This document shows positions 7,569 to 14,625 of a DNA stretch of 22,413 bases, piece by piece. A program made the position numbers and the translations under genes. The stretch's first letter is position 1, and each line of letters begins with the position of its first letter. The stretch is from Dehalococcoidia bacterium UBA1328 (GTDB lineage Bacteria > Chloroflexota > Dehalococcoidia > Lucifugimonadales > Lucifugimonadaceae): assembly GCA_002306815.1 (NCBI GenBank), contig DBTA01000038.1:15484-37896 (forward strand), in the 5' to 3' direction. The notes under the pieces are model-generated. The model did not search any database, was not told the DNA's origin, and worked only from the letters and a program-made list of their open reading frames with translations.

Positions 7569-8870
7569 TTATTTCACCATTTGGTCGAAGATTGGGGCGA
7601 GTTCGGCACGGACGTCAGCCCGTTTTTCGTTGTCAGTTGAAGCCTCGAACGGTGATTGTTCTTCAGGATCAGCGTTGATGTCGAACAGTCGACCGTCGTC
7701 GTAGAGTTTGTACTGGTGCGTACGAATGTAACGAGCGAATCGATATACGCGACCACTCATAGGCTCGAAGTGAAAATACATCCATTCGCGTGAATCGCCA
7801 TCTTCGCCCTTCAGTTGAGGCAGGAACGTTTGACCGTCCATGACGTAATCGTCAGGAGGCGTAATTCCGGCGGCATCAAGAATCGTTGGAAGGAAATCCG
7901 AAGAATCGACGAGGTCATTTTCAACATGACCTGCCGGAATAGTCCCTGGCCAACTGGCAATCAATGGGACGTGGGTGCCACGGTCGACGGTCAGTCCTTT
8001 TCCACCGCACACCTCGGTGTGGGCATGCATTACCGAGCAAACTTCGATTGGCGAGCCGTTGTCACCCACGTATATCACCAGCGTATCTTCGGCGATACCT
8101 AGTTCTTCAAGTTTATCGTTTACGCGTCCGATGACCTTGTCGTGGTATTCGACCATGTCCTTGTAGTAACGAGGATCATCGTCCCAGCCCTCAAGTTCAT
8201 CCCACGTACGACCGCCTAAGGTCAGGTTTGATGGCGGCACGAAATCGTCGTATTCGGGACTGTCGGGCGTTGGCTCCAGCGGCCGGTGGGTCAGAGCCAT
8301 AGGGAAGTAAACAAAGAACGGATCATCTTGATTTCGCTCCATGAATTCCATGATGTAGTCGGCAAAGATATCTTCACCGTACTTGCCTTCTGTGTTGTCG
8401 AGGAATGCGCCGTTTTCGTAAATGATAGGATCCTTGTAGCGTGAACCTTTTTCCTCGGTTTGGTGAGGATGCCAGACGCAGAACTCGTCGAACCCGGCGT
8501 CTTCGATTTTCTGCCCCAGATTGCGCTTTTCCGGCATTTCATTGGGCGGGTTGTAAGAATAGAGTTGCCATTTTCCCGCGATACATGTCTTGTAACCGGC
8601 GTCGGAGAAGAGATGTCCGAAGGTAACTTCGTTGGGATCCATGAGACCGAATCCAATGTAATTACGGAAATTGTACTTCCCAGTCATTAGCTGGATGCGA
8701 GTAGGAGTACAAAGCGGCTGGACGTGAGCGTTTTCAAAGCGTGCTCCGTTTGCTGCCATGCCGTCGAGGACAGGAGTGGCGTACGACGTTCCGCCATTGA
8801 CTCCGATGGCTTCGTATCCGAGGTCATCGGACATTATGAGGACGATATTTGGTCGGCGGTCTGATGTCAT
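7569..8870 (-). CDS. Cys-type sulfatase (arylsulfatase family), no signal peptide
   Basis: A 433-residue type I sulfatase, hydrolysing a sulfate ester to alcohol and sulfate. The metal-binding start PNIVLIMSDDLG gives Asp15 and Asp16. The signature C-x-P-x-R is LCTPTR, with Cys54 the residue expected to be converted to formylglycine and Arg58. AGKW at 98-101 (Lys100), THRP (His195) and YVGDNGS (Asp270, Asn271) supply the remaining active-site positions. The protein starts directly with the catalytic domain and shows no signal peptide, so it probably acts on an imported substrate in the cytoplasm. A formylglycine-generating enzyme is needed and is not in this window. AAAGAAAGC upstream of the ATG may serve as a weak ribosome site. 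The substrate is unknown. Confidence 0.93.
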   Translation of the reverse strand: MTSDRRPNIVLIMSDDLGYEAIGVNGGTSYATPVLDGMAANGARFENAHVQPLCTPTRIQLMTGKYNFRNYIGFGLMDPNEVTFGHLFSDAGYKTCIAGKWQLYSYNPPNEMPEKRNLGQKIEDAGFDEFCVWHPHQTEEKGSRYKDPIIYENGAFLDNTEGKYGEDIFADYIMEFMERNQDDPFFVYFPMALTHRPLEPTPDSPEYDDFVPPSNLTLGGRTWDELEGWDDDPRYYKDMVEYHDKVIGRVNDKLEELGIAEDTLVIYVGDNGSPIEVCSVMHAHTEVCGGKGLTVDRGTHVPLIASWPGTIPAGHVENDLVDSSDFLPTILDAAGITPPDDYVMDGQTFLPQLKGEDGDSREWMYFHFEPMSGRVYRFARYIRTHQYKLYDDGRLFDINADPEEQSPFEASTDNEKRADVRAELAPIFDQMVK

Positions 8871-8997
8871 TTTAATTGCTTTCTTTTGGTCTGTTGGTTC
8901 GAGAAGTTTGCGGTCGTCTATCGTCTTTCGAGAGCCTCAGGATCACACTTGGCGGAGCGCCACCTCCATGAGCGGATTACGCCAATGGGCTGGCTGG

Positions 8998-9624
8998 CTA
9001 TCTCAGGTAGTTGAGCGCGTTCAGGATTAGCCTCTGAAACTGTGGGTGTTGTTGTGAAGAGTCGGCGTGGCCTAGGGCGATGTTGACGACCTTGCCTGCA
9101 CCGTACTGATGAGTCCAGCCTAGTGGCTTATTGTCTCCTTCGAAAACGGCGTGCATGAACACGTCTATACTGGGCTGGAGGTCGAGTCCGCAGTAGCACT
9201 CGTCGTATGTCCAGAAGTCTGAGACTCCACTCGCTACAGGGTGGTCGGGTTGGTCGATATACACCTGGAACCACCCGAACGGAGGATGCCAGCTTTCGCC
9301 AAGAATCCAACCGCCGCCAGTGATCTTTTTGGTTTCCGGCCATTCCGGGCAAGAGGCGGCAGAAATGTGGATTGAAAGAAGTGAGCCACCGTTAGCTATG
9401 TAACACTTGAAGCCTTGCCTTTCGGCGCCATTGAGATCGTTTTCGGTAGCTTCCTGACGGAGGGTGTTCAGTACGATCGCATCAAAGGCAGATAAATCGC
9501 CTGCCAGTTCTTCCGCGGATTTCGACAGCGTGATCGAATGTCCAGCGTCCTCAAGGAATCCCTGCAAAACCGGTGTTGATTCTTCGTAAGGGTGTTTTCC
9601 ACCGGTGATGAGAAGTAGATTCAT
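8998..9624 (-). CDS. ThuA-like domain protein
   Basis: A 208-residue protein matching the ThuA-like (PF06283) family, a class I glutamine amidotransferase-like fold linked to sugar utilisation. The start NLLLITGGKHPYEES, the central IANGGSLLSIHISA and the late GAGKVVNIALGH follow the family pattern. There is no signal peptide or membrane segment. Some members in other organisms act on keto-sugars or their derivatives; the specific activity here is unknown. It precedes the sulfatase in transcription order with a 127-bp gap, and follows the GNAT gene by 41 bp. The setting suggests a role in catabolism of a sulfated carbohydrate or similar compound, but this is inference. Confidence 0.82.
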   Translation of the reverse strand: MNLLLITGGKHPYEESTPVLQGFLEDAGHSITLSKSAEELAGDLSAFDAIVLNTLRQEATENDLNGAERQGFKCYIANGGSLLSIHISAASCPEWPETKKITGGGWILGESWHPPFGWFQVYIDQPDHPVASGVSDFWTYDECYCGLDLQPSIDVFMHAVFEGDNKPLGWTHQYGAGKVVNIALGHADSSQQHPQFQRLILNALNYLR

Positions 9625-9665
9625 TGAGTTTTATCCAGTTGGGAATGTTTGATTGATGCGAGAGT

Positions 9666-10352
9666 TTATGGGTCCTGTACAAGATCTGTGTCGGATTGAG
9701 CCGCGTTAGTGGAGTTGGATATAGGCGATTTTGAGGAGTCCGATGCCATCACTTCTACAATATCGGCGTTTTCAGCTTTCCATTCCTGGCGCCAAACCTC
9801 CATCAACAGGAATTCGTAACCGTCACGCTTCACCGCGCGCACGCCACTTATTCCGGCTTTTGCGAATGATTTCTGGGCGCGGTAGTTGTGTGACAGAGTG
9901 TGAAGATAAACGCGTTCTATTTCAGTCGCCGTGAAAATGTGTGCAAGGACCGTTTTGACCACGTCTGTACCGTAGCCTTTGCCCCAGTAGTCCCGGTCAC
10001 CAATCATGATTCCGAGTTCGCACTGAGACTTGTCCGTGTTTATGTCGTAATACATGCAGTTCCCGATGTGGCGACCATCGTGCGTGTCGATCGCCATACG
10101 GACTGACCAGGGAGACGGGTAGTTCACATCGTCACGGTGGTAGCGCAAGTACTCGTTAAATGACAGTGACACCGGGCGAGTGGCGTCGAGCTCGGCGAGT
10201 TCCGGGTCGATACGCCACGAATAGTCGGCTTCTGCATCGTACATTTCCTTTGAACGCAGCACCGCCAACTCGCCAACGAGGTGAAGATTAGTCGTAGTTT
10301 CTTGCTCTACCTTCATAAAAGGCCACAGCTTTTTCCAGGACTCGCGCTTCAT
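9666..10352 (-). CDS. GNAT family N-acetyltransferase (RimJ/RimL type)
   Basis: A 228-residue acetyl-CoA-dependent N-acetyltransferase. The acetyl-CoA binding motif A is ELGIMIGDRDYWGKGYGT, with the Q/R-x-x-G-x-G/A pyrophosphate loop at about 112-119, and it is followed by LHTLSHNYRAQKSFAKAG, the usual motif B with its Asn. The last 35 residues are polar and probably disordered. The start is uncertain: ATG 10352 overlaps the NUDIX gene by 65 bp, and in-frame ATG 10316 (MKVEQETTTNLHLVGE) overlaps it by 29 bp; neither has a Shine-Dalgarno. The overlap implies co-transcription and probably translational coupling. The acceptor (protein N-terminus or small molecule) cannot be told. Confidence 0.85.
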   Translation of the reverse strand: MKRESWKKLWPFMKVEQETTTNLHLVGELAVLRSKEMYDAEADYSWRIDPELAELDATRPVSLSFNEYLRYHRDDVNYPSPWSVRMAIDTHDGRHIGNCMYYDINTDKSQCELGIMIGDRDYWGKGYGTDVVKTVLAHIFTATEIERVYLHTLSHNYRAQKSFAKAGISGVRAVKRDGYEFLLMEVWRQEWKAENADIVEVMASDSSKSPISNSTNAAQSDTDLVQDP

Positions 10353-10797
10353 TCCGATGAGTCAGCCTTTGAGATGCTTCATGAATGTCGAGCCACTCGA
10401 CATCATCGTATTCGTGGTCATGATCGGATGTGTCACCACCGATGTATTCCATAAGGTACCAGTGGACTGTTTTGTCAATGCGAACGGTTTCATTATCGTC
10501 GTAGGGCAGATCGCCTAGAGTTTCGCCAGCAGTTCGGAAAAACGAGTAATAAGTATCGTCGATAGCGGGTCCGGTTACTACACGGAGACCCGTCTCTTCC
10601 GCCACTTCGCGCGCCGCTGTTTCGTCAACTGACTCACCTTCTTGGGGAGTGCCTTTTGGTAGTGCCCAGAGTGATTCGGCACGGCGGTGGCATAGGGCGA
10701 CGTTGAGTTTCCCCGCATCGTTGGGGTCCTCGCGGAGCACAACTCCACCCGCAGACCAACGGTCGATTGAGTGATCATGGGTGGATTGTTGCGTCAT
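10288..10797 (-). CDS. NUDIX hydrolase
   Basis: A 169-residue nucleoside-diphosphate-X hydrolase. The NUDIX box G-x5-E-x7-RE-x2-EE-x-GL is complete at residues 49-71 (Gly49, Glu55, Arg63, Glu64, Glu67, Glu68, Gly70, Leu71). The start, DRWSAGGVVLRE, and LWALPKGTPQEGE are characteristic of the Ap4A-hydrolase/MutT-like group that contains a LPKG segment. It is the first gene of the reverse run, and a good promoter lies 84-112 bp upstream. The substrate (dinucleoside polyphosphate, oxidised nucleotide or other) is not determined by the sequence. Confidence 0.92.
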   Translation of the reverse strand: MTQQSTHDHSIDRWSAGGVVLREDPNDAGKLNVALCHRRAESLWALPKGTPQEGESVDETAAREVAEETGLRVVTGPAIDDTYYSFFRTAGETLGDLPYDDNETVRIDKTVHWYLMEYIGGDTSDHDHEYDDVEWLDIHEASQRLTHRNEARVLEKAVAFYEGRARNYD

Positions 10798-10880
10798 AAA
10801 GAAATATTGATCGCTAGCTTGTAAAAAGGGGCTGTTCGATCTTGAAAATCGGTAGCAATGTGTAGTGCGTGTGAGAGCGG

Positions 10881-10909
10881 ATTCTAAGTTTGGTAGCGGT
10901 TCTGGTCAA
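10881..10909 (-). promoter_or_regulatory. Sigma-70-type promoter for the NUDIX/GNAT run
   Basis: On the reverse strand TTGACC (10904-10909) and TAGAAT (10881-10886) are separated by exactly 17 bp. Transcription would start near 10874, leaving a leader of about 77 nt before ATG 10797. Five of six bases match consensus in each hexamer. Confidence 0.6.
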
Positions 10910-10971
10910 ACGCCGGAGCACTATCTTTAGGCAAATAGGCGGGTAAGTACCAAATTAAATTAAGAAATAAA

Positions 10972-11000
10972 TTGACACTGAACTGATCGAATTCGATAAT
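10972..11000 (+). promoter_or_regulatory. Near-consensus sigma-70 promoter facing korAB
   Basis: A perfect -35 box TTGACA (10972-10977) and -10 box GATAAT (10995-11000) are 17 bp apart. Transcription would start near 11007, about 258 nt upstream of the korA start. It is the strongest promoter match in the window. Confidence 0.7.
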
Positions 11001-11024
11001 TATCGATTGGGTAAATCCACTAAG

Positions 11025-11150
11025 ATGCCGCCACGAATAACACAAATACATCAAATCGAGAATATCTGCCGCCGTTCTTCGAGAATGACTGCTGAGAGCG
11101 TGGCATCCCTAATTTCAGTACGTTCACTAGAAAAGACAGATCGAAAATAG
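11025..11150 (+). CDS. Possible 41-codon leader ORF upstream of korA
   Basis: An ATG at 11025, about 18 nt after the predicted transcription start, opens a 41-codon frame ending at TAG 11148-11150. The stop sits at the foot of the terminator-like stem. The peptide is basic and serine-rich (starts MPPRITQIHQ, contains CRRSSR) and has no membrane segment or known motif. There is no Shine-Dalgarno in front. It could be a leader peptide, an independent small protein or chance; the evidence is positional only. Confidence 0.2.
   Translation: MPPRITQIHQIENICRRSSRMTAESVASLISVRSLEKTDRK
11108..11125. repeat. Imperfect direct repeat, copy 1
   Basis: CCTAATTTCAGTACGTTC; the second copy at 11189-11206 differs at 2 of 18 positions. 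The two copies lie 81 bp apart and flank the terminator-like hairpin. Confidence 0.55.
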
Positions 11151-11185
11151 CCGCATAACCGACGATTGATGGGTGCGGTTTTTTT
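11149..11185 (+). terminator. Terminator-like hairpin in the korA leader (possible attenuator)
   Basis: A stem of AGCCGCA (11149-11155) with TGCGGTT (11174-11180), including one G-U pair, is followed directly by a run of seven T (11179-11185). The loop can extend the stem through CC/GG pairs after a two-base bulge. It lies between the strong promoter and korA on the same strand, so it must either attenuate korAB or end a separate short RNA of about 180 nt. Confidence 0.5.
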
Positions 11186-11188
11186 GCG

Positions 11189-11206
11189 CCTAAATTCGGT
11201 ACGTTC
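11189..11206. repeat. Imperfect direct repeat, copy 2
   Basis: CCTAAATTCGGTACGTTC matches copy 1 at 16 of 18 positions. It lies just after the T-run of the hairpin and 17 bp before a TATATT hexamer (11223-11228) that could be the -10 box of a korA-proximal promoter, so it may be a protein-binding site. Confidence 0.55.
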
Positions 11207-11264
11207 TGAGCGTAAAAAACAATATATTCGCCGGGCTAAATAGCTCGGGAGAAGGTAGTAGACA

Positions 11265-12980
11265 TTGGACAAGCACGACTTTGTCATCCGATTCGCCGGT
11301 GAAGGCGGACAGGGACTGGTCACTTCCGCAGATGCTCTGGCTAGAGCAGCAGCCCAGGCTGGTTACTTCGTTCAGACCCACTCGACATTCCCGTCGCAGA
11401 TCATGGGCGGGCCGGCATCTTCACAGGTAAGAATTTCAACGACGCCGGTGCTCAGCGCAGGTGACGGTGTAGATGTGCTGGTGGCTCTGAACCAGTACGC
11501 ATATGACAACCACCATCAGGACCTAAACCCGGGTGGTGTCACTGTTTACAATGCCGAGGAATATGAACTGCCGGAGGGCGGTGCATACTTCGGGATTAAG
11601 GCTGACGAACTTGCCAAGTCGACCGGTAACGCACGTGCTGCCAACATGGTGACTATTGGTGCGGTCGCACACCTGATAGATTTCGCCCTCGAAGAGATCG
11701 ATAGCTTTATCACCCAGCGGTTCACACGCGGGCGAGAGGGTGACGAAGAAATCATCGAGGCAAACATCAAAGCTGTCCGGCTCGGTGTTGACGTTGCAAA
11801 GTCAAGTGGTTTCATCGTTGGACAGCTTCAAGCGTCAAATTCTCCCGACTACAAGCAGATTGTTATTACCGGTAACGCTGCGCTTTCGATGGGTGCTACA
11901 GCAGCCGGTCTCGATTTCTACGCTGGCTACCCGATCTCACCTGCAACAACGATTCTCGTGTGGATGGAGAACAATCTCTGGGGTGAAGGTCGTTTCGTTC
12001 ACCAGGTTGCATCTGAAATCGAAGCCATCAATGCCATCATTGGTGCTGGATATGCCGGTAAAAAAGCAATGACCGCAACTGCTGGCCCTGGATTCTCGCT
12101 TATGAGCGAAGGTCTAGGGCTGGCATGGATGGCGGAAATTCCGCTGGTTGTAACCAACGTTCAGCGTGGTGGACCAGCGACCGGACTCCCGACCAAGTCT
12201 GAGCAATCTGATCTTTACACATCAATGCACCCGGCGCACGGCGACATCAAGATGCCGCTACTCGCCCCGGGAACCATTGAAGAATGCTTCTATGCAGGTG
12301 CTCTAGCTACTAACTGGGCAGAGACCTATCAGGGACCTGTGATTCTTGTTACAGAGTTCGGACTTGCCGAACGAGGCGAGAACATCCGACGACCGGATCT
12401 TTCCGAAATTAGTGACATGAACCGGACTATTTATGGAGACAGCGACACCGGCAAGCGCTACGACTCATGGGATGGATCTACACCACTCCCGGGTATGCCA
12501 ATCCCTGGCGGACCCGGAGCTTACGTGGCGAACGGTTCTGAGCACGACGAGATTGGTGACACGACTCACCTGCCTCGACACCACATCCGCCTGACTGAGC
12601 GTCGTTTCAAGAAGATCGATCTTCTTGCTGGCGCTCACTTTGAAATTGAGAACGTTGACGCCGACCACATCATCATGCCTTGGGGTAGTTCGAAGGGACC
12701 CGCACGTGAGGCTTACGAGCGGCTCCGTGAGCAGCGTGAAAACGTCGGTTGGCTCTATTCCGTGGCGTTGAATCCGTTGCCGGAAGAGGTAAAAGACGTA
12801 CTAAAGACAGGAAAGAAGATAATTGTTCCTGAGCTGAACTACCTCGGCCAGTGGTCGTCACTGCTTCGCATGGACGGTTACGACGCTGAGTCGATCACTC
12901 AGTACACAGGCCTGCCGTTCAGGCCTGCAGATCTTGTGGACAGTATTAGAGAGCTGATTGGGGCTGGAGTAACGGCATGA
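11265..12980 (+). CDS. korA: 2-oxoacid:ferredoxin oxidoreductase, fused gamma-alpha subunit
   Basis: This is the large subunit (571 aa) of a two-subunit 2-oxoacid:acceptor oxidoreductase, which oxidatively decarboxylates a 2-oxoacid (often 2-oxoglutarate) to the acyl-CoA and reduces ferredoxin. The gamma domain (about 1-185) begins with the FAGEGGQG loop at 10-17 and contains THSTFPSQIMGGPAS. The alpha domain (about 198-400) carries YPISPAT at 222-228 and QRGGPATGLPTK at 300-311, both signatures of the alpha subunit. The TTG start at 11265 is supported by GGGAGAAGG 9 nt upstream, one of the clearest ribosome sites in the window. It overlaps korB in an ATGA junction. 2-Oxoglutarate is the likeliest substrate, but pyruvate or a branched oxoacid cannot be excluded. 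Confidence 0.93.
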   Translation: MDKHDFVIRFAGEGGQGLVTSADALARAAAQAGYFVQTHSTFPSQIMGGPASSQVRISTTPVLSAGDGVDVLVALNQYAYDNHHQDLNPGGVTVYNAEEYELPEGGAYFGIKADELAKSTGNARAANMVTIGAVAHLIDFALEEIDSFITQRFTRGREGDEEIIEANIKAVRLGVDVAKSSGFIVGQLQASNSPDYKQIVITGNAALSMGATAAGLDFYAGYPISPATTILVWMENNLWGEGRFVHQVASEIEAINAIIGAGYAGKKAMTATAGPGFSLMSEGLGLAWMAEIPLVVTNVQRGGPATGLPTKSEQSDLYTSMHPAHGDIKMPLLAPGTIEECFYAGALATNWAETYQGPVILVTEFGLAERGENIRRPDLSEISDMNRTIYGDSDTGKRYDSWDGSTPLPGMPIPGGPGAYVANGSEHDEIGDTTHLPRHHIRLTERRFKKIDLLAGAHFEIENVDADHIIMPWGSSKGPAREAYERLREQRENVGWLYSVALNPLPEEVKDVLKTGKKIIVPELNYLGQWSSLLRMDGYDAESITQYTGLPFRPADLVDSIRELIGAGVTA

Positions 12981-13840
12981 GCAAGCGCAACCCAGAATAC
13001 GATTTCGCGTGGTGCCCAGGCTGTGGTGATTTCGGCGTGCGGCGAGCACTCCAGGTCGCACTAGAGGGATACTCGACAGAACACGAAGAGCCGCAGGCGA
13101 ACAACGTTGTTGTTGCTGGTATCGGCTGTTCGGGAAATATGGTTCACCTCGTTGAGGGTGAGCAGCCTTTCGGAATTCATGGAATTCACGGTCGATCACT
13201 TCCAATCGCATTCGGTGTGAAACAGGGTAACCCTGACCTCAACACCGTTGTGGTTGCTGGTGACGGTGACTTTCTTTCGATTGGTGGTGAGCACATTGGT
13301 CCGGCCGCGAACCGAAACGTGAACATCACGGCTGTTGTGATGGACAATGGCGTTTACGGTCTGACTAAGGGACAGTCTTCTCCGACGAGTGAGTTTGGTG
13401 CAATTACGACTTCTACTCCTCTCGGAAAGATCGAGAACCCAGTTTCACCCCTGAAGCTTTACATGTCGGTTGGTGTGACCTACATTGCTTCCTACTACTC
13501 GAGCAAGCCGCGAGTGTTGGCGAAGGTGATTCAGGATGCGATGAACCACGATGGTTTCAGCATTGTTCATGTTCAGTCGCCATGCACGACTTACAACGAC
13601 ACTTACGACATCCTCAAGGGCAAGCCACGTGAAGGTATACAGGGTCTTGCCTACGACATTCCGGAAGACCACGATCCTTCGAGCGCTCAGGCTGCAGAAG
13701 ACCTGATTAGCCGGCCGGGAATCCCCTTAGGAGTAATCTTCAAGAAAGAAGGAAGGACTCTCCAGGACAACTACGAAAAGTTGCGAGAGCGTGCTCCAAA
13801 TCGGACGAACGACGAGCTGCTTGATTCATACTTGCTCTAA
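12977..13840 (+). CDS. korB: 2-oxoacid:ferredoxin oxidoreductase, beta subunit (TPP and Fe-S binding)
   Basis: The partner of korA (287 aa). The thiamine diphosphate motif is GDGD at 95-98 with MDNGVYG at 122-128. Four cysteines, Cys13 and Cys16 (WCPGCG), Cys51 (GIGCSGN) and Cys203 (SPCTTY), occupy the positions of the single [4Fe-4S] cluster known in two-subunit enzymes of this family. No extra ferredoxin domain is present, so electrons should pass to a separate ferredoxin. HGIHGRSLPIAFGVK is the usual region before the TPP motif. Its ATG overlaps the korA stop (ATGA), implying translational coupling. Its TAA overlaps by 4 bp the stop of the convergent PlsY-like gene. Confidence 0.94.
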   Translation: MSKRNPEYDFAWCPGCGDFGVRRALQVALEGYSTEHEEPQANNVVVAGIGCSGNMVHLVEGEQPFGIHGIHGRSLPIAFGVKQGNPDLNTVVVAGDGDFLSIGGEHIGPAANRNVNITAVVMDNGVYGLTKGQSSPTSEFGAITTSTPLGKIENPVSPLKLYMSVGVTYIASYYSSKPRVLAKVIQDAMNHDGFSIVHVQSPCTTYNDTYDILKGKPREGIQGLAYDIPEDHDPSSAQAAEDLISRPGIPLGVIFKKEGRTLQDNYEKLRERAPNRTNDELLDSYLL

Positions 13841-14499
13841 CCGAGTTGATCCTGACGGAATGTCGATTCAGAATCTTCGGTGTGGTCATCGCTACGGAAG
13901 TATTCCCTATGACGCTTGTGGAAGTAGACGCTGTGAAACATGATCGCAATGCCGATACCGGAGAGTCCGTAAACCACATTCGTATCTACTCCTGAGTTTG
14001 GCTGGAACGATACGCTGATAAAAGCGATGTAACCGAGAATTCCTCCCCAGAGGCTTGGGTGCGCGAGTTTTCTGTTCATGCTGACAGACAACGCAGTCCC
14101 GATCAGGAGCGAAGCTAATACCACCACCGGAACGATTCCCATGGAAGCACCCATGAGTGTCACGACGCCATCGCCACCTTTAAACTTCGTGAACGGAGAG
14201 TTCCAGTGACCTGCTACGGCAGCTGTGGCAGGAATGAGCAGTTCAGGTCCCATGAGTCCGAGGTGGCGCGCCATGAGGATTGCGGTAAGCCCTTTTGCCC
14301 AGTCGATTAGGGTGACAATCACGCCGTGCTTACGTGAGACTTCTCGCCATACATTTGTTGCACCAGCCTGGCGTGACCCGACCTTAAATACGTTGACTCC
14401 GTTCAAACGACCAACGGTATACGCAACAGGAACGGCACCGAATCCGAATGCGATCGCTGCAGCCAAAAGGTATGTGAAGAGGGTTACTTCCGTGTTCAT
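13837..14499 (-). CDS. PlsY-like glycerol-3-phosphate acyltransferase with altered motifs
   Basis: A 220-residue integral membrane protein of the PlsY family, which transfers an acyl group from acyl-phosphate to glycerol-3-phosphate. The overall pattern is plain: VPVAYTVGR near the start, GATNVWR at 46-52, DWAKG at 66-70, GHW at 97-99 and FKGGDGVVT at 106-114, with five or so hydrophobic segments. The three active-site motifs deviate, however: motif 1 reads GSRQAGATN instead of GSGNxGATN, motif 2 reads KGGDG instead of KGGKG, and motif 3 near the C terminus reads HKRHREYFR (from His194) where H-x-x-N is usual. It may be a specialised PlsY or a paralogue with another role. It is convergent with korB and divergent from the MFS gene. 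Confidence 0.82.
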   Translation of the reverse strand: MNTEVTLFTYLLAAAIAFGFGAVPVAYTVGRLNGVNVFKVGSRQAGATNVWREVSRKHGVIVTLIDWAKGLTAILMARHLGLMGPELLIPATAAVAGHWNSPFTKFKGGDGVVTLMGASMGIVPVVVLASLLIGTALSVSMNRKLAHPSLWGGILGYIAFISVSFQPNSGVDTNVVYGLSGIGIAIMFHSVYFHKRHREYFRSDDHTEDSESTFRQDQLG

Positions 14500-14625
14500 A
14501 TCCTTGTTGGCATTGTACCAGCGAAGAGTAATACAACCGTGAATGTGTTGTGAATCTGAAGTTGTTCAGTTGTTGAGAGCTTTGATGTCACCAAACTCGC
14601 TGGGATGGGTTCACAATAACGCCCC

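Larger units (their letters stand above)
10798..11264. other. Divergent regulatory region between the NUDIX gene and korA
   Basis: These 467 bp separate two divergent genes. They hold a leftward promoter (10881-10909), a rightward promoter (10972-11000), a possible 41-codon ORF (11025-11150), a terminator-like hairpin (11149-11185) and two copies of an 18-bp imperfect repeat (11108-11125, 11189-11206). The segment 10910-11020 is AT-rich. I see no known riboswitch consensus; in particular there is no T-box AGGGTGG motif and no thi-box CTGAGA arrangement. Confidence 0.6.

Noticed and set aside
11149..11185. T-box or thiamine riboswitch in the korA leader
   Set aside because: Considered because korB uses thiamine diphosphate, but neither the T-box AGGGTGG element nor the thi-box conserved segments are present.
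14512..14517. TACAAT -10 box (reverse strand) for the PlsY-like gene
   Set aside because: It would place the transcription start only a few bases from the start codon, and there is no -35 box at a suitable distance.
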